The notes under the pieces are model-generated. The model worked only from the letters and a program-made list of their open reading frames with translations, searched no databases and was not told the DNA's origin. From assembly GCA_963799975.1 (NCBI GenBank), contig CAWCZF010000006.1, forward strand, positions 3,906,001 to 3,970,000: a stretch of 64,000 bases of DNA. The letters are read 5' to 3'. Shown here piece after piece: positions 8,029 through 16,834 of the stretch. The DNA is from Actinoallomurus sp963799975 (GTDB lineage Bacteria; Actinomycetota; Actinomycetes; Streptosporangiales; Streptosporangiaceae). Numbering within the stretch: position 1 is the stretch's first letter; every line of letters starts with the position of its first letter. The translations under genes and the position numbers were made by a program.

Positions 8029-8679
8029 GTGCCACCAGCGAGCCCGCAGACGAGAAAACCGGCGGCCCGTAAGGTCTCGCATCTGCGCCGGCTCGTGGAG
8101 TTCGCCGAACCACGACGCGACGACACCTGCCTCGACATCGCCCACGGCGCCTCCGGCCTGGCCTCGGCGCTCCGCCCGCTGGTGCGCGACGTGACCAGCG
8201 CCACCGCCGGCACCGTACCGTCCGGGCGGTTCACGCTGGTCACCGCGCGGCTGGAGCTCGGCCGCTCGGCCGACCAGGTCGGGCTCGTACGCGACCTGCT
8301 GCGGGTCTGCGACGGCCGCCTCGTGCTCGCCGATCTCGTACGCACGCGCGCGGGCGACGGCGACCGCATCGAACGGCTCCGCGACCCCGAGCACACCACG
8401 ATGCGCACCCTGCCCGAACTCCTCGACCTGCTGAAACAGGCCGGCGGATGGGTACGGCGGCTCGACGTCTTCACCGTCGAGCGGCCAGTCGAGCCGTGGC
8501 TGGCCGGTGCGCGCGAACCCCAGCGGATCCGCCGCGAGCTCGTCGCCGAGTTGGAGGGCGGGCCGCCCACCGGTGCGCGGCCGCGCCTGATCGGCAGTGA
8601 GCTGTGGTTCGCTCAGTCGTGGGCCCACTTCGCCGTGGAGCCGGTCAGGCGCCCGGCACCAGAACCGCCGCGCCGTTGA
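8029..8679 (+). CDS. SAM-dependent methyltransferase-like protein
   Basis: 216 residues from the GTG at 8029, with GGGAGG 7 nt upstream. The fold order looks like a class I methyltransferase: motif I position T-C-L-D-I-A-H-G-A-S-G-L-A near residue 36 (the usual D-x-G-x-G-x-G is degenerate, with His for Gly), an acidic strand, then G-R-L-V-L-A-D-L-V near 90 and L-L-K-Q-A-G-G-W near 132, which resemble motifs IV-VI of UbiE-type enzymes. The degenerate SAM loop raises doubt about catalysis. The last 35 bases overlap the convergent alcohol dehydrogenase gene. Confidence 0.6.
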   Translation: MPPASPQTRKPAARKVSHLRRLVEFAEPRRDDTCLDIAHGASGLASALRPLVRDVTSATAGTVPSGRFTLVTARLELGRSADQVGLVRDLLRVCDGRLVLADLVRTRAGDGDRIERLRDPEHTTMRTLPELLDLLKQAGGWVRRLDVFTVERPVEPWLAGAREPQRIRRELVAELEGGPPTGARPRLIGSELWFAQSWAHFAVEPVRRPAPEPPRR

Positions 8680-9640
8680 CCCGGTCGCCGGCCAGGTCGG
8701 CGAGCGCGCGGTCGGCCCGGTCCAGCGGGTACGGCGTGACCGTCACCGCGAGCCGCAGCCGGTCGGCGAGCCGCAGGAACTCCTCGCCGTCGGCGCGCGT
8801 GTTGGATGTCACGCTGCGGAGCTGCCGCTCCTGGAACAGGTCGGCCTGGTAGTTCAGCGCCGGAATGTCGCTGAGGTGGATGCCGGCGACGGCGAGCGTG
8901 CCGCCGCGGTCGAGGCGGCGCAGCGCGGCGGGCACCAGCTCGCCCGCCGGGGCGAAGACGATGGCCGAGTCGAGCAATTCCGGGCTCGGGTCGAAGGAGT
9001 CCTGCGCCGAGGTGGCGCCGAGGTCGAGGGCCAGCACGCGCCCAGCCTTCGCGCGCGTGAACACGTGCACCGCGGCGCCCTCGGCGAGCGCGATCTGCGC
9101 GGCCAGGTGCGCCGACCCGCCGAAGCCCCAGATGCCGAGCCGGCCGCCCGGCGGCACCGCGGCGCGGCGCAGCGCGCGGTAGCCGATGATGCCCGCGCAC
9201 AGCAGCGGCGCGACCTCGGCGTCGGGCCGGTCGCCGGGCAGCGGATAGACGTACGCCTCCGGCGCGACGGCGTACTCGGCGTAGCCGCCGTCGGCGTCCC
9301 AGCCGGTGTAGAGCGAAGCGGCGCAGAGGTTCTCCGCGCCGCGGCGGCAGTGCACGCAGACGCCGCACGTGTGGCGCAGCCACGCCACGCCGACGCGCTC
9401 GCCGGCCGCGAACCGGCGGCCCGGCCGCAGGACCTCGCCGACGATCTCGTGGCCGGGCGTGACGCCGGGCCGGTGCGGCGGCAGGTCGCCCTCCGCGACG
9501 TGCAGGTCCGTACGGCAGACGCCGCAGGCACGCACCCGGATCAGCAGTTCGCCGGGACCGGGCTCGGGGACCTCACGGGTGACGGCCTCGAGCGGCCCGG
9601 TGTCGATGGGCCCGGGCCTGCGGACCTCCCACGCCAGCAC
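8645..9640 (-). CDS. zinc-dependent alcohol dehydrogenase
   Basis: 331 residues from the GTG at 9640 (the start VLAWEVRRPGPID fits the family better than the longer frame). Medium-chain dehydrogenase: catalytic zinc ligands in R-A-C-G-V-C-R-T-D-L-H and P-G-H-E-I-V-G-E-V, and a four-Cys structural zinc lobe in C-G-V-C-V-H-C-R-R-G-A-E-N-L-C. The Rossmann dinucleotide site is I-W-G-F-G-G-S-A-H. It oxidises an alcohol or reduces an aldehyde with NAD(P)H in the cytoplasm; the substrate is unknown and the sequence resembles AdhP/AdhA-like enzymes. The 3' end overlaps the convergent methyltransferase-like gene. Confidence 0.9.
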   Translation of the reverse strand: MLAWEVRRPGPIDTGPLEAVTREVPEPGPGELLIRVRACGVCRTDLHVAEGDLPPHRPGVTPGHEIVGEVLRPGRRFAAGERVGVAWLRHTCGVCVHCRRGAENLCAASLYTGWDADGGYAEYAVAPEAYVYPLPGDRPDAEVAPLLCAGIIGYRALRRAAVPPGGRLGIWGFGGSAHLAAQIALAEGAAVHVFTRAKAGRVLALDLGATSAQDSFDPSPELLDSAIVFAPAGELVPAALRRLDRGGTLAVAGIHLSDIPALNYQADLFQERQLRSVTSNTRADGEEFLRLADRLRLAVTVTPYPLDRADRALADLAGDRVNGAAVLVPGA

Positions 9641-9724
9641 GGCCCCAGAGTAGAGCCTCGGGCAGCGGACCGGCACCGCGTCTCCCGCTACGGAGACGTC
9701 TCAGCCCGCGGCGCGGTTGTGCCC

Positions 9725-10792
9725 TCAGCGGCGGTGATCGGCGAGTGGGGCGTGGTGGTCGAGTCCGTCGTGTGGCTGGGGGTCGGCGTGGACGAGGGCG
9801 GCGGACAGACGCGGAATGGCGTGGAGGAGGGCGTGTTCGGCGTCGACGGCGGCTTGGTGTGCGGCCACGGCGGTGGCGGCGCCGTCGACGATGACCTCGC
9901 ATTCGGCGCGTAGCCGGTGGCCGATCCACCGCATGCGTACCTGCCCGACGTCCAGCACCCCGGGCGTGGTGCGCAGGGTTGCTTCGGCCTGGTCGATCAG
10001 GGTGGGGTCGACGGCGTCCATCAGCCGCCGGTACACCTCGCGCGCGGCCTGGCGCAGCACGGTGAGGATCGCGACGGTGATGAGCAGGCCGACGATCGGG
10101 TCGGCCTGCCGGAAGCCCAGCGCCACGCCGCCCGCGCCGGCCAGCACGGCCAGGGAGGTGAATCCGTCGGTGCGGGCGTGCAACCCGTCGGCGACCAGCG
10201 CCGCGGATCCGATCCTGGTCCCGATCCGGATCCGGTGACGGGCGACCAGCTCGTTGCCGGCGAAGCCGGCGAGCGCGGCGGCCGCGACCGCCCACAGGTG
10301 CGATACCGGGTGGGGGTGGATCAGCCGCTCGACCGCCGCGTACGCGGCGGCGATCGAGGACGCGGCGATGGTCACCACGATCGCGACCCCGGCCAGGTCT
10401 TCGGCCCGCCCGTATCCGTAGGTGTAGCGGCGGGTCGGCGGACGCCGCCCCAGCACGAACGCGATCCCCAGCGGAACCGCGGTCAGCGCGTCAGCGGCGT
10501 TGTGCAGCGTGTCGCCCAGCAGCGCGACCGACCCCGACAGCGCCACCACCACCGCCTGGACCAGCGTCGTCACACCAAGCCCGGCCAGGGAGATCCACAA
10601 CGCCCGCATCCCCTCGGCCGACGACTCCATCGCCGCGTCGACCTTCTCGGCCGCCTCATGTGAATGCGGCCGGAACACCTGCGTGACCCTGCCCCACCGG
10701 CCGGTGGGGCCGTGCTCATGAGCATGGCCGTGATCGTGTTCATGGCCCTCCACCGGCCCGTGGTGGTCAGCGCCGCTGTGCGGATCCTTCAT
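9725..10792 (-). CDS. cation diffusion facilitator (Zn2+/Co2+-type) exporter
   Basis: 355 residues from the ATG at 10792. The N-terminus is His/Asp-rich (HHGPVEGHEHDHGHAHEHG, about residues 9-27), a metal-collecting tail. Six transmembrane helices follow, with the family site L-L-G-D-T-L-H-N-A-A-D-A in helix 2 and V-A-D-G-L-H-A-R-T-D in helix 5 giving the paired H/D metal ligands. The C-terminal cytoplasmic domain has the ferredoxin-like motif T-P-G-V-L-D-V and ends in another His-rich tail. It exports Zn2+ or a similar divalent ion in exchange for protons. A strong inverted repeat 13 bp upstream may be its operator. It follows the SpoIIE-phosphatase gene on the same strand after 93 bp. Confidence 0.92.
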   Translation of the reverse strand: MKDPHSGADHHGPVEGHEHDHGHAHEHGPTGRWGRVTQVFRPHSHEAAEKVDAAMESSAEGMRALWISLAGLGVTTLVQAVVVALSGSVALLGDTLHNAADALTAVPLGIAFVLGRRPPTRRYTYGYGRAEDLAGVAIVVTIAASSIAAAYAAVERLIHPHPVSHLWAVAAAALAGFAGNELVARHRIRIGTRIGSAALVADGLHARTDGFTSLAVLAGAGGVALGFRQADPIVGLLITVAILTVLRQAAREVYRRLMDAVDPTLIDQAEATLRTTPGVLDVGQVRMRWIGHRLRAECEVIVDGAATAVAAHQAAVDAEHALLHAIPRLSAALVHADPQPHDGLDHHAPLADHRR

Positions 10793-10804
10793 GAGAGCCC
10801 AGCC

Positions 10805-10828
10805 TGCCGCAGAAAACCGGCTGCGGCA
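10805..10828. promoter_or_regulatory. 8+8 inverted repeat upstream of the metal exporter
   Basis: TGCCGCAG (10805-10812) and CTGCGGCA (10821-10828), spacer AAAACCGG. It lies between the phosphatase stop and the exporter start, so it may be a metal-responsive operator or a short terminator; no T-run follows. Confidence 0.4.
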
Positions 10829-10885
10829 TCTCGACAAAGGCACAGGTCACGCGGTTGCGAGTGGCTCGCGATAAGCCCGGCCCGG

Positions 10886-13120
10886 TCAGGACTTCAGCGG
10901 GATCTCGAACCAGACGGCCTTGCCGTCGCTGGTCGGCCGGGAGCCCCAGCGGGCGGCGAGCTGGTCGACGAGGTAGAGGCCGCGGCCGCCCTCGTCGGTC
11001 TCGCCCGCGCTGCGGATGCGCGGCAGCCGCAGGTCCTTGTCCAGCACCTCGACCCACACCGAACGCTCGCCGCGGCGCAGCCGGAGCGTGAAGTCCTTGG
11101 CCGGCGGCTCGCGCCGGGTGAGCTCGGGCAGCTCCTCCCAGGGATCCTCGAAGCCGACCGGGCCGTCGAGGCCCAGCGCGCCCTCCAGGACCAGCTCACG
11201 CCGCGGCGCGGGCGCGTTCGCGGCGTGCAGCACGACGTTGGTGACGACCTCGGAGACGAGCAGGCAGGCGAGCTCGGCCTGCTCGTCGAGCATGCCCCAG
11301 CTCGCGAACGTCTCGGCGGCCATGCGGCGCGCCTCGGAGACCATGATCGGCTCGGCCTGGAACGTGCGCTCCTCGACCCGCAGGCGTACGGGCGCGGTGC
11401 GGACGACCACGATCGCGACGTCGTCGTCGATGTCGCCCGGCACGGCGTCGAACGCGGCGTTCGCGATCGCCTCGACGTCTTTGCGGTCGGCCGAGCGCAC
11501 GGACTCGCGCAGCATCTCGCGTGCCTGCTCACGGGTGTAGTGCTCGCCGTCGTCCCTCGGCCGGCGCTCGATCAGCCCGTCGGTGTAGAGCACGAGCGTG
11601 GTGCCCGGGGGCAGCTCGCGCGTCTCCTCCTCATAGAGGATGTCACCGCCGAGGCCCGGCTCGCGCACGCCGAGCATGGCGCCCTTGCCCACCGACTCCA
11701 GGTCGATGACCTCGCCGTCGAGCAGCAGCAGCGGCGGCTCGTGCCCGGCGTTGGCGAACGACAGGGTGCGCGACCACGCGTCGTAGACGAAGTAGGTGCA
11801 CGAGACCAGCGGCGGATGCGCCGCGGCCGCGTCGCCGTGGCCCAGCCCGCCGGGGTTGACCATCGTGCGTACCCACTCGTCGAGCTTGAGCAGGATGTCC
11901 GCCGGCGGCTTGTCGTCCTGCGCGAAGGCGCGCAGCGCGGCCCGCAACTGGCCCATCACGGCCGCGGCGCGCGCGCCCCGGCCCTCGACGTCGCCGATGA
12001 CCAGGCCGACGCGGCCCGCCGACAGCGGGATGACGTCGTACCAGTCGCCGCCGACCTGAGTCTGGATGCCCTGGCCGTGCGACTCCAGCGGCCGTGCGGG
12101 TTCGTAGCGCCAGGCGATCTCCAGGCCGTCGAGGTGCGGCGGCCGGTCACCGGGCAGGAGGTTCTTCTGGAACGCCAGCGCGGTCTCGCGTTCCTCCTCG
12201 AAGAGCATGGCGTTGTCGGTGGCGAGCGCGACCCGGCTGGCGATGGCGCCGATGAGGTCACGGTCGAAGCCGTCGTAGTGCGGGTCGGGCCGCCGGCTGA
12301 TGCCCGACAGGGCCAGGCTCATCACGCCGAGCACCTCGCCGCGCGCGAGCAGCGGCGCCGCGATCACCGAGGTGATGCCGAGGTCGTCGCCGAGCTGCTT
12401 GCTGGCGGCGCTGGGCGCGGTCATCCGCTCGGCCACGACGTCCTCGATGACGACGGCGTCGCGGCGCGCCAGCGCCTTGGAACAGGGGTGCTCGGGCGGG
12501 TAGCCGACGGTCTCGCCGACCCCGGCCCAGGTGCCCGGCGGCGGCACCCAGCCGTTGCCGTGCCGCGAGACGCGACGGACGAGCTTCTCGCCGCTGAACA
12601 GGTCGATGAAGCAGTGGTCGGCGAACTGCGGCACGAGCGTGTCCGCCACCCGGCGCAGTGTCTGGGGGACCTCCAGCGAGGCGGCCAGCCGCTCGCCGAT
12701 GCGCTCCAGCAGGCCGTAGCGGTCCTGGTCGCGCTGGTTGCTGCGCAGCGCCTCGCGGGCGAAGATCACGGTGCCCTCGACCGCGCCGGACGGATGGCGC
12801 AGCGGCACCGCGTACGCGCGGGTGTAGACCGTGCTGCCGTCGGCGCGCAGGTTGCAGAACGTACCCTCCCAGACCGCGCCCTTCAGCACGTGGCGGGCCA
12901 GCTCCTTGGCCTGGTCGTGGTCCTCCTCGGCGATGCCGAGGGACAGGATCGAGCGGCCGATGTACTCCGAGCCGCCGAAGCCCAGAAGCGTCTCGGTGAA
13001 GGCGTTGTAGTAGAGCACGTTGCTGTAGCGGTCACAGACGATGACCGCCATCTCCGCCTGGTTGAGCACGGTCTCGGGCGGCAGCAGCGCGTCCGAGGGA
13101 GGTTCACCCCAGCGCTTCAT
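10886..13120 (-). CDS. PAS-GAF-SpoIIE phosphatase-HATPase regulator
   Basis: 744 residues. In order: PAS domain (about 15-125, V-L-Y-Y-N-A-F-T-E-T-L-L-G-F), GAF domain (about 145-315), SpoIIE/PP2C-type Ser phosphatase (about 330-560; metal motifs V-G-G-D-W-Y-D-V and V-I-G-D-V-E-G-R-G, then L-Y-T-D-G-L-I-E-R and D-D-D-V-A-I-V-V-V) and a GHKL ATPase of the anti-sigma kinase type (about 575-740; V-S-E-V-V-T-N-V-V-L-H N-box, D-E-G-G-R-G-L-Y-L-V G-box). It should dephosphorylate an anti-sigma-factor antagonist and also carry the opposing kinase domain, so it couples a ligand or redox signal to an alternative sigma factor. No antagonist or sigma gene is adjacent. The IdeR gene lies 123 bp upstream on the same strand. 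Confidence 0.92.
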   Translation of the reverse strand: MKRWGEPPSDALLPPETVLNQAEMAVIVCDRYSNVLYYNAFTETLLGFGGSEYIGRSILSLGIAEEDHDQAKELARHVLKGAVWEGTFCNLRADGSTVYTRAYAVPLRHPSGAVEGTVIFAREALRSNQRDQDRYGLLERIGERLAASLEVPQTLRRVADTLVPQFADHCFIDLFSGEKLVRRVSRHGNGWVPPPGTWAGVGETVGYPPEHPCSKALARRDAVVIEDVVAERMTAPSAASKQLGDDLGITSVIAAPLLARGEVLGVMSLALSGISRRPDPHYDGFDRDLIGAIASRVALATDNAMLFEEERETALAFQKNLLPGDRPPHLDGLEIAWRYEPARPLESHGQGIQTQVGGDWYDVIPLSAGRVGLVIGDVEGRGARAAAVMGQLRAALRAFAQDDKPPADILLKLDEWVRTMVNPGGLGHGDAAAAHPPLVSCTYFVYDAWSRTLSFANAGHEPPLLLLDGEVIDLESVGKGAMLGVREPGLGGDILYEEETRELPPGTTLVLYTDGLIERRPRDDGEHYTREQAREMLRESVRSADRKDVEAIANAAFDAVPGDIDDDVAIVVVRTAPVRLRVEERTFQAEPIMVSEARRMAAETFASWGMLDEQAELACLLVSEVVTNVVLHAANAPAPRRELVLEGALGLDGPVGFEDPWEELPELTRREPPAKDFTLRLRRGERSVWVEVLDKDLRLPRIRSAGETDEGGRGLYLVDQLAARWGSRPTSDGKAVWFEIPLKS

Positions 13121-13243
13121 TGGCCTGCCACCTTGCCGTCCTTCGCGCCGTCGAACTCGCTCCGTGCCCGGGCCGGCCGCCCCGTGCCGTTCCCACCCCT
13201 ATTGAACGACGAACCGCGGCCGTGGATACGTGGAACGGGCAAG

Positions 13244-13948
13244 TCAGCGCTTGGACACGAAGACGTGGGAGGCGATGCGACTGGGAATCTCCGTCGAGGG
13301 GCTGTCGGCTTCATCGTCACGCGTCACCCTGACACCGTCGTCGCCTGCGGCAAGCGTCACCTCACGTCCCGGTTGTATCCCAACCTGCTTGAGTCTAAGC
13401 ATGAGCGCCGTGTCGCTCTGCACCTGCTCGCTGATGCGGCGTACGACGACGGGAATGCCGATCGCCGTCGCGACGTCCGTCATGACCGCCAGCGGCTCGC
13501 CCTGCACCGCCGCCGGCACGTCCGCGCCCAGCTCGGCCAGGCCGGGGATCGGGTTGCCGTGCGGGCACGTCGACGGGTCCCCGAGCAGCGAGACCAGCCG
13601 CCGCTCGACCTCCTCGGACATGACGTGCTCCCACCGGCACGCCTCCACGTGAACGTCCTCCCAGGGGAGCCCGATGACGTTGACGAGAAGGCACTCGGCC
13701 AGCCGGTGCTTACGCATGACGCGTACGGCAAGGGAGCGGCCGGTATCGGTCAGGTCGAGGTGCCGGTCACCCTCCACCGTCACCAGGCCGTCGCGCTCCA
13801 TCCGCGCCACCGTCTGGCTCACGGTGGGGCCGCTCTGCGACAACCGCTCGGCGATTCGAGCGCGAAGCGGCACGATGCCCTCTTCTTCGAGCTCGAAGAT
13901 CGTACGGAGATACATCTCCGTTGTGTCGATCAAGCCGTGTGCGGTCAA
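13244..13948 (-). CDS. ideR: DtxR/IdeR-family iron-dependent repressor
   Basis: 234 residues from a TTG at 13948 with GGAGGA 4 nt upstream; a second TTG (13933) would give the more usual N-terminus but has no ribosome site. Winged helix: L-I-D-T-T-E-M-Y-L-R-T-I-F-E-L-E-E-E then S-Q-S-G-P-T-V-S-Q-T-V-A-R-M. All metal ligands of DtxR/IdeR are recognisable: K-H-R-L-A-E, V-H-V-E-A-C and R-W-E-H. The Cys in V-H-V-E-A-C marks the Fe2+ rather than the Mn2+ type. A C-terminal SH3-like domain follows. It represses iron uptake and activates storage when iron is bound. A weak dyad GTTCA-N6-TGAAC lies upstream at 14030-14045, not a canonical iron box. Confidence 0.9.
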   Translation of the reverse strand: MTAHGLIDTTEMYLRTIFELEEEGIVPLRARIAERLSQSGPTVSQTVARMERDGLVTVEGDRHLDLTDTGRSLAVRVMRKHRLAECLLVNVIGLPWEDVHVEACRWEHVMSEEVERRLVSLLGDPSTCPHGNPIPGLAELGADVPAAVQGEPLAVMTDVATAIGIPVVVRRISEQVQSDTALMLRLKQVGIQPGREVTLAAGDDGVRVTRDDEADSPSTEIPSRIASHVFVSKR

Positions 13949-14110
13949 AGTTTCCTCCAGTTCGCTCCTGATGCTACGACCGAACGCGACTCTGCGGGGA
14001 GTCGGCACCACCAAGAGCGATCCTTATCTGTTCATATACCTGAACGTGATCCCCCCATGTGGTCTTCCCACCAGCGGGAAGACCTTTCTTGGCGGTACGT
14101 TGGGCGGGCC

Positions 14111-14758
14111 ATGTCACGTTTCGAGGGAGCGGGCCGCCACGTACCGCCCGGGGCCGGCCTCGACGGGCTGCGCCGCGCGGCCGCCGAATGCCAGGGCTGC
14201 GATCTGCACGCCGCCGCCACACAGACCGTCTTCAGCACCGGATCCGCCTCCGCGCGCATCGCGCTGATCGGCGAACAGCCCGGCGACCAGGAGGACCGCC
14301 AGGGCGCGCCGTTCGTCGGCCCGGCCGGCAAACTGCTGGACCGGGCGCTGGCCGAGGCCGGGATCGACCGCTCCGACGCGTACGTGACGAACACCGTCAA
14401 GCACTTCCGGTTCACCCAGGACGCGCCGGGCAAGCGGCGCATCCACCAGACTCCCGACCCCGCCCAGATGACCGCCTGCCGCCCGTGGCTGACGGCGGAG
14501 CTGCACATCATCGACCCCGACGTGATCGTCCTGCTCGGCGCCACGGCGGCCAAGGCGCTGCTCGGCCCGTCGTTCCGCGTGACGCGGCAGCGCGGGCGGA
14601 TCATCCCGCGGCCGCCGATCGACGACGAGACCGCGCGGCAGAACGCCTGTTATGTGGCGACCGTGCACCCCTCGGCGGTGCTGCGGGCCGACGACCGCGA
14701 CGCCGCGTACGCCGGCCTGGTCGCCGACCTGAAGATCGTCGCCGAGGTCGTCGGCTGA
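14111..14758 (+). CDS. udgX: UdgX-family uracil-DNA cross-linking protein
   Basis: 215 residues. The uracil-DNA glycosylase fold has G-E-Q-P-G-D-Q-E-D in motif A and a V-H-P-S-A-V-L-R motif B. Cys at C-Q-G-C (27, 30), C124 and in N-A-C-Y fit the [4Fe-4S] site of family 4 enzymes. The insertion K-R-R-I-H-Q at about 108-113 is the UdgX loop, whose His (residue 112) forms a covalent bond with the abasic sugar after uracil removal; this separates it from ordinary UDG. It therefore binds uracil-DNA irreversibly. It stands alone, convergent with an MFS gene. The ribosome site is weak. Confidence 0.9.
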   Translation: MSRFEGAGRHVPPGAGLDGLRRAAAECQGCDLHAAATQTVFSTGSASARIALIGEQPGDQEDRQGAPFVGPAGKLLDRALAEAGIDRSDAYVTNTVKHFRFTQDAPGKRRIHQTPDPAQMTACRPWLTAELHIIDPDVIVLLGATAAKALLGPSFRVTRQRGRIIPRPPIDDETARQNACYVATVHPSAVLRADDRDAAYAGLVADLKIVAEVVG

Positions 14759-14780
14759 CGACACCGCACCCATCGGCCCC

Positions 14781-16184
14781 TCACGACTCGGGCCGCTCCC
14801 CCGCGGGCTCGTGCGCCGCGGTCGTGTAGCGGCGGAACGAGGGGACCGCGAGCCCGGCGACCAGGACCAGGACCACGCAGACGAGGCCGCCGCCCGCCCA
14901 CGACGCGGTCGCGCCGACGACCGAGGCGGTGACGCCGGCGCGCAGGTCGCCGAGCCGCGGCCCGCCGGCCACGACGACGGTGAACACCCCCTGGAGCCGC
15001 CCCCGCATCTCGTCCGGGGCGTACGTCTGGAGGATCGTCTGCCGGAACACCGCCGAGACCAGGTCGGCGGCGCCGCCCACGGCGAGCAACAGCACCGCGA
15101 GCCACAGCGACCCCGCGAGCCCCGAGGCCGCGACCGCCAGCCCCCACACGACGATGACGGCGACGAGCGCGACGCCCTGGCGCTGGATCCGGCCGATCCA
15201 GCCGGACACCAGGCCGCCGGCCACGGCGCCGATGGCGATGGCCGCCACCAGCCAGCCGACCGCCTCCTCGCCGCCGAAGCGTGTCTCGGCGACCTCGGGG
15301 AACAGGGCGCGCGGCATCGCGACGCCCATCGCGATGATGTCCACGACGAACGACATCATCAGCACCGGGCGGGTGAGGAGGAAGCGCAGGCCCTCGACGA
15401 CCGAACGCGGCCCGGGCCGGCGGATCTCCCCGCCGATCGGGGGCAGCGCGGGGAGCCGCGCCGCGGCGTACAGGCCGACGGTGAACAGGACGGCGTCGAT
15501 GCCGTACGCGATCGCGTAGCCGCCGTGGCCGATCACCACGCCCGCCAGCAGCGGCCCGACGAACGTCGCGACCTGGGAGGCGGTGAAGTTCAGTGTGTTG
15601 GCCGCGGGCACGAGCGCGGTCGGGAGCAGCCGCGGGATCACCGCGCCGCGCGTCGGCGAGCTGATCGCGAAACCGATCGACTGCACAACCACCAGGCCGA
15701 TGATCAGCCAGACGCTCCCGGCGTCCAGCACCGCCTGCGCGAGCAGGCCGAGCGTGGCCGACCACGTCACGAAGGACGCGACGATCAGGAGCCGGCGGCG
15801 GTCCATGGTGTCGGCGACCGCGCCGCCCCAGAGCCCGAACACGATCAGCGGGATGAGGTTCGCCGGGCCGAGCAGCCCCACCCACAGCGAGGACCGGGTC
15901 AGGTCATAGACCTGGACCGAGATGGCGACGGAGGTGAGCTGAAAGCCGGTGTAGGACACCGCCTGCCCGATCCAGAGCCGGCGGAACGCCGCGTGCTGGA
16001 GCGGTGTGGTGTCGACGGCGGTACGCCGCGCCAGCCGTCCGAAGCGGCCCGACCACGAGCGGCGCGGCTCCTGCCCCGCTTCGGCGGCGGGGTCGTACGG
16101 GAGGTCCGGGGAGGTCGGGGAGCCTGGCGAGTCCGGGGAGGTCGGCGCGGATCGGCCGGGGGAGGTTCGGGGGTCATGACTCAC
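14781..16184 (-). CDS. MFS transporter
   Basis: 467 residues from the GTG at 16184. Its first four bases GTGA overlap the pdxH stop, so translation is probably coupled; the longer upstream frame only reads through pdxH. A Ser/Pro-rich cytoplasmic N-terminus of about 45 residues (T-S-P-D-S-P-G-S-P-T-S-P-D-L-P) precedes 12 transmembrane helices. The first reads FRRLWIGQAVSYTGFQLTSV and the loop 2-3 motif is D-T-M-D-R-R-R-L. It belongs to the enterobactin-exporter-like (EntS) MFS group by its L-W-I-G-Q-A-x-S-x-x-G start. Substrate unknown; the operon with pdxH is common in actinomycetes and does not prove vitamin B6 transport. Confidence 0.88.
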   Translation of the reverse strand: MSHDPRTSPGRSAPTSPDSPGSPTSPDLPYDPAAEAGQEPRRSWSGRFGRLARRTAVDTTPLQHAAFRRLWIGQAVSYTGFQLTSVAISVQVYDLTRSSLWVGLLGPANLIPLIVFGLWGGAVADTMDRRRLLIVASFVTWSATLGLLAQAVLDAGSVWLIIGLVVVQSIGFAISSPTRGAVIPRLLPTALVPAANTLNFTASQVATFVGPLLAGVVIGHGGYAIAYGIDAVLFTVGLYAAARLPALPPIGGEIRRPGPRSVVEGLRFLLTRPVLMMSFVVDIIAMGVAMPRALFPEVAETRFGGEEAVGWLVAAIAIGAVAGGLVSGWIGRIQRQGVALVAVIVVWGLAVAASGLAGSLWLAVLLLAVGGAADLVSAVFRQTILQTYAPDEMRGRLQGVFTVVVAGGPRLGDLRAGVTASVVGATASWAGGGLVCVVLVLVAGLAVPSFRRYTTAAHEPAGERPES

Positions 16185-16834
16185 GGACTCAGTCTCTCCA
16201 CCACCCATTCGCCTGATTCGTCGGGCCGCGGACGACGGTATCGCAGGCGGTCGTGCATCCGGTCGGCCCGTCCCTGCCAGAACTCCACGGCCGAGGGCAC
16301 CACGCGGTAGCCGCCCCAAAAATCCGGCGGCGGCACCTCGTCCGGCCAGCGGCGTGCCAGCTCCGCGTAGCGCCGGTCCAGCTCCGCGCGGGTGATCACC
16401 GCGGACTGGTGCTCGCTCGCCCAGGCTCCGAGCTGCGAGCCGTGCGGGCGGGTACGGAAGTAGGCCGCCGACTCCTCGCGGGACAGTCGCTCGGCGCGAC
16501 CTTCGACTATCACCTGCCGGTGCAGGACGTGCCAGGGGAAGAGCAGTGACACGTGGGGGTTACCGGCGATGGACCGCGCCTTGCGCGATCCATGGTTGGT
16601 GAAAAAACGAAAATCTTCTGGACCGTACCCCTTGAGCAACACCGTACGAGTGGCAGGCGTACCGTCGGCGGTGACCGTGGCGAGGATCATGGCGTTGGGC
16701 TCGGGCAACTCCGCCGAGACCGCGTCCGCGAACCACGCGTCGAACTGACCCAGCGGGTCGGCGGCGAGGTCGCTCTCGTGAAATCCGGCACTGTCGTAGG
16801 ACGCCCGGAGGGCGGCAGGGTCATGGTGGGCCAC
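16181..16834 (-). CDS. pdxH: pyridoxamine 5'-phosphate oxidase
   Basis: 217 residues from a GTG at 16834 with AGAGGA upstream. It oxidises pyridoxine or pyridoxamine phosphate to pyridoxal 5'-phosphate using FMN and O2. Motifs in order: N-A-M-I-L-A-T-V near 48, R-T-V-L-L-K-G-Y near 63 (FMN phosphate), F-F-T-N-H-G-S-R-K near 76, S-x-Q-S-x-V-I near 140 and a C-terminal E-F-W-Q-G-R-x-D-R-x-H-D-R, where the Arg-His pair contacts substrate. Full length for the family. The last four bases overlap the downstream MFS start, and it is divergent from citrate synthase. Confidence 0.95.
   Translation of the reverse strand: MAHHDPAALRASYDSAGFHESDLAADPLGQFDAWFADAVSAELPEPNAMILATVTADGTPATRTVLLKGYGPEDFRFFTNHGSRKARSIAGNPHVSLLFPWHVLHRQVIVEGRAERLSREESAAYFRTRPHGSQLGAWASEHQSAVITRAELDRRYAELARRWPDEVPPPDFWGGYRVVPSAVEFWQGRADRMHDRLRYRRPRPDESGEWVVERLSP

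Noticed and set aside
8029..8679. Confident methyltransferase assignment
   Set aside because: The SAM-binding loop is degenerate, so it is called methyltransferase-like only.
14030..14045. IdeR iron box upstream of ideR
   Set aside because: GTTCA-N6-TGAAC is a dyad but does not resemble the TTAGGTTAG-type iron box.
10664..14110. Very long open frame on the plus strand, in frame with UdgX
   Set aside because: It is antisense to the PAS-GAF-SpoIIE and IdeR genes, whose domains are unmistakable. The product is low-complexity, as expected from GC-rich codon bias; only the UdgX part from 14111 is real.
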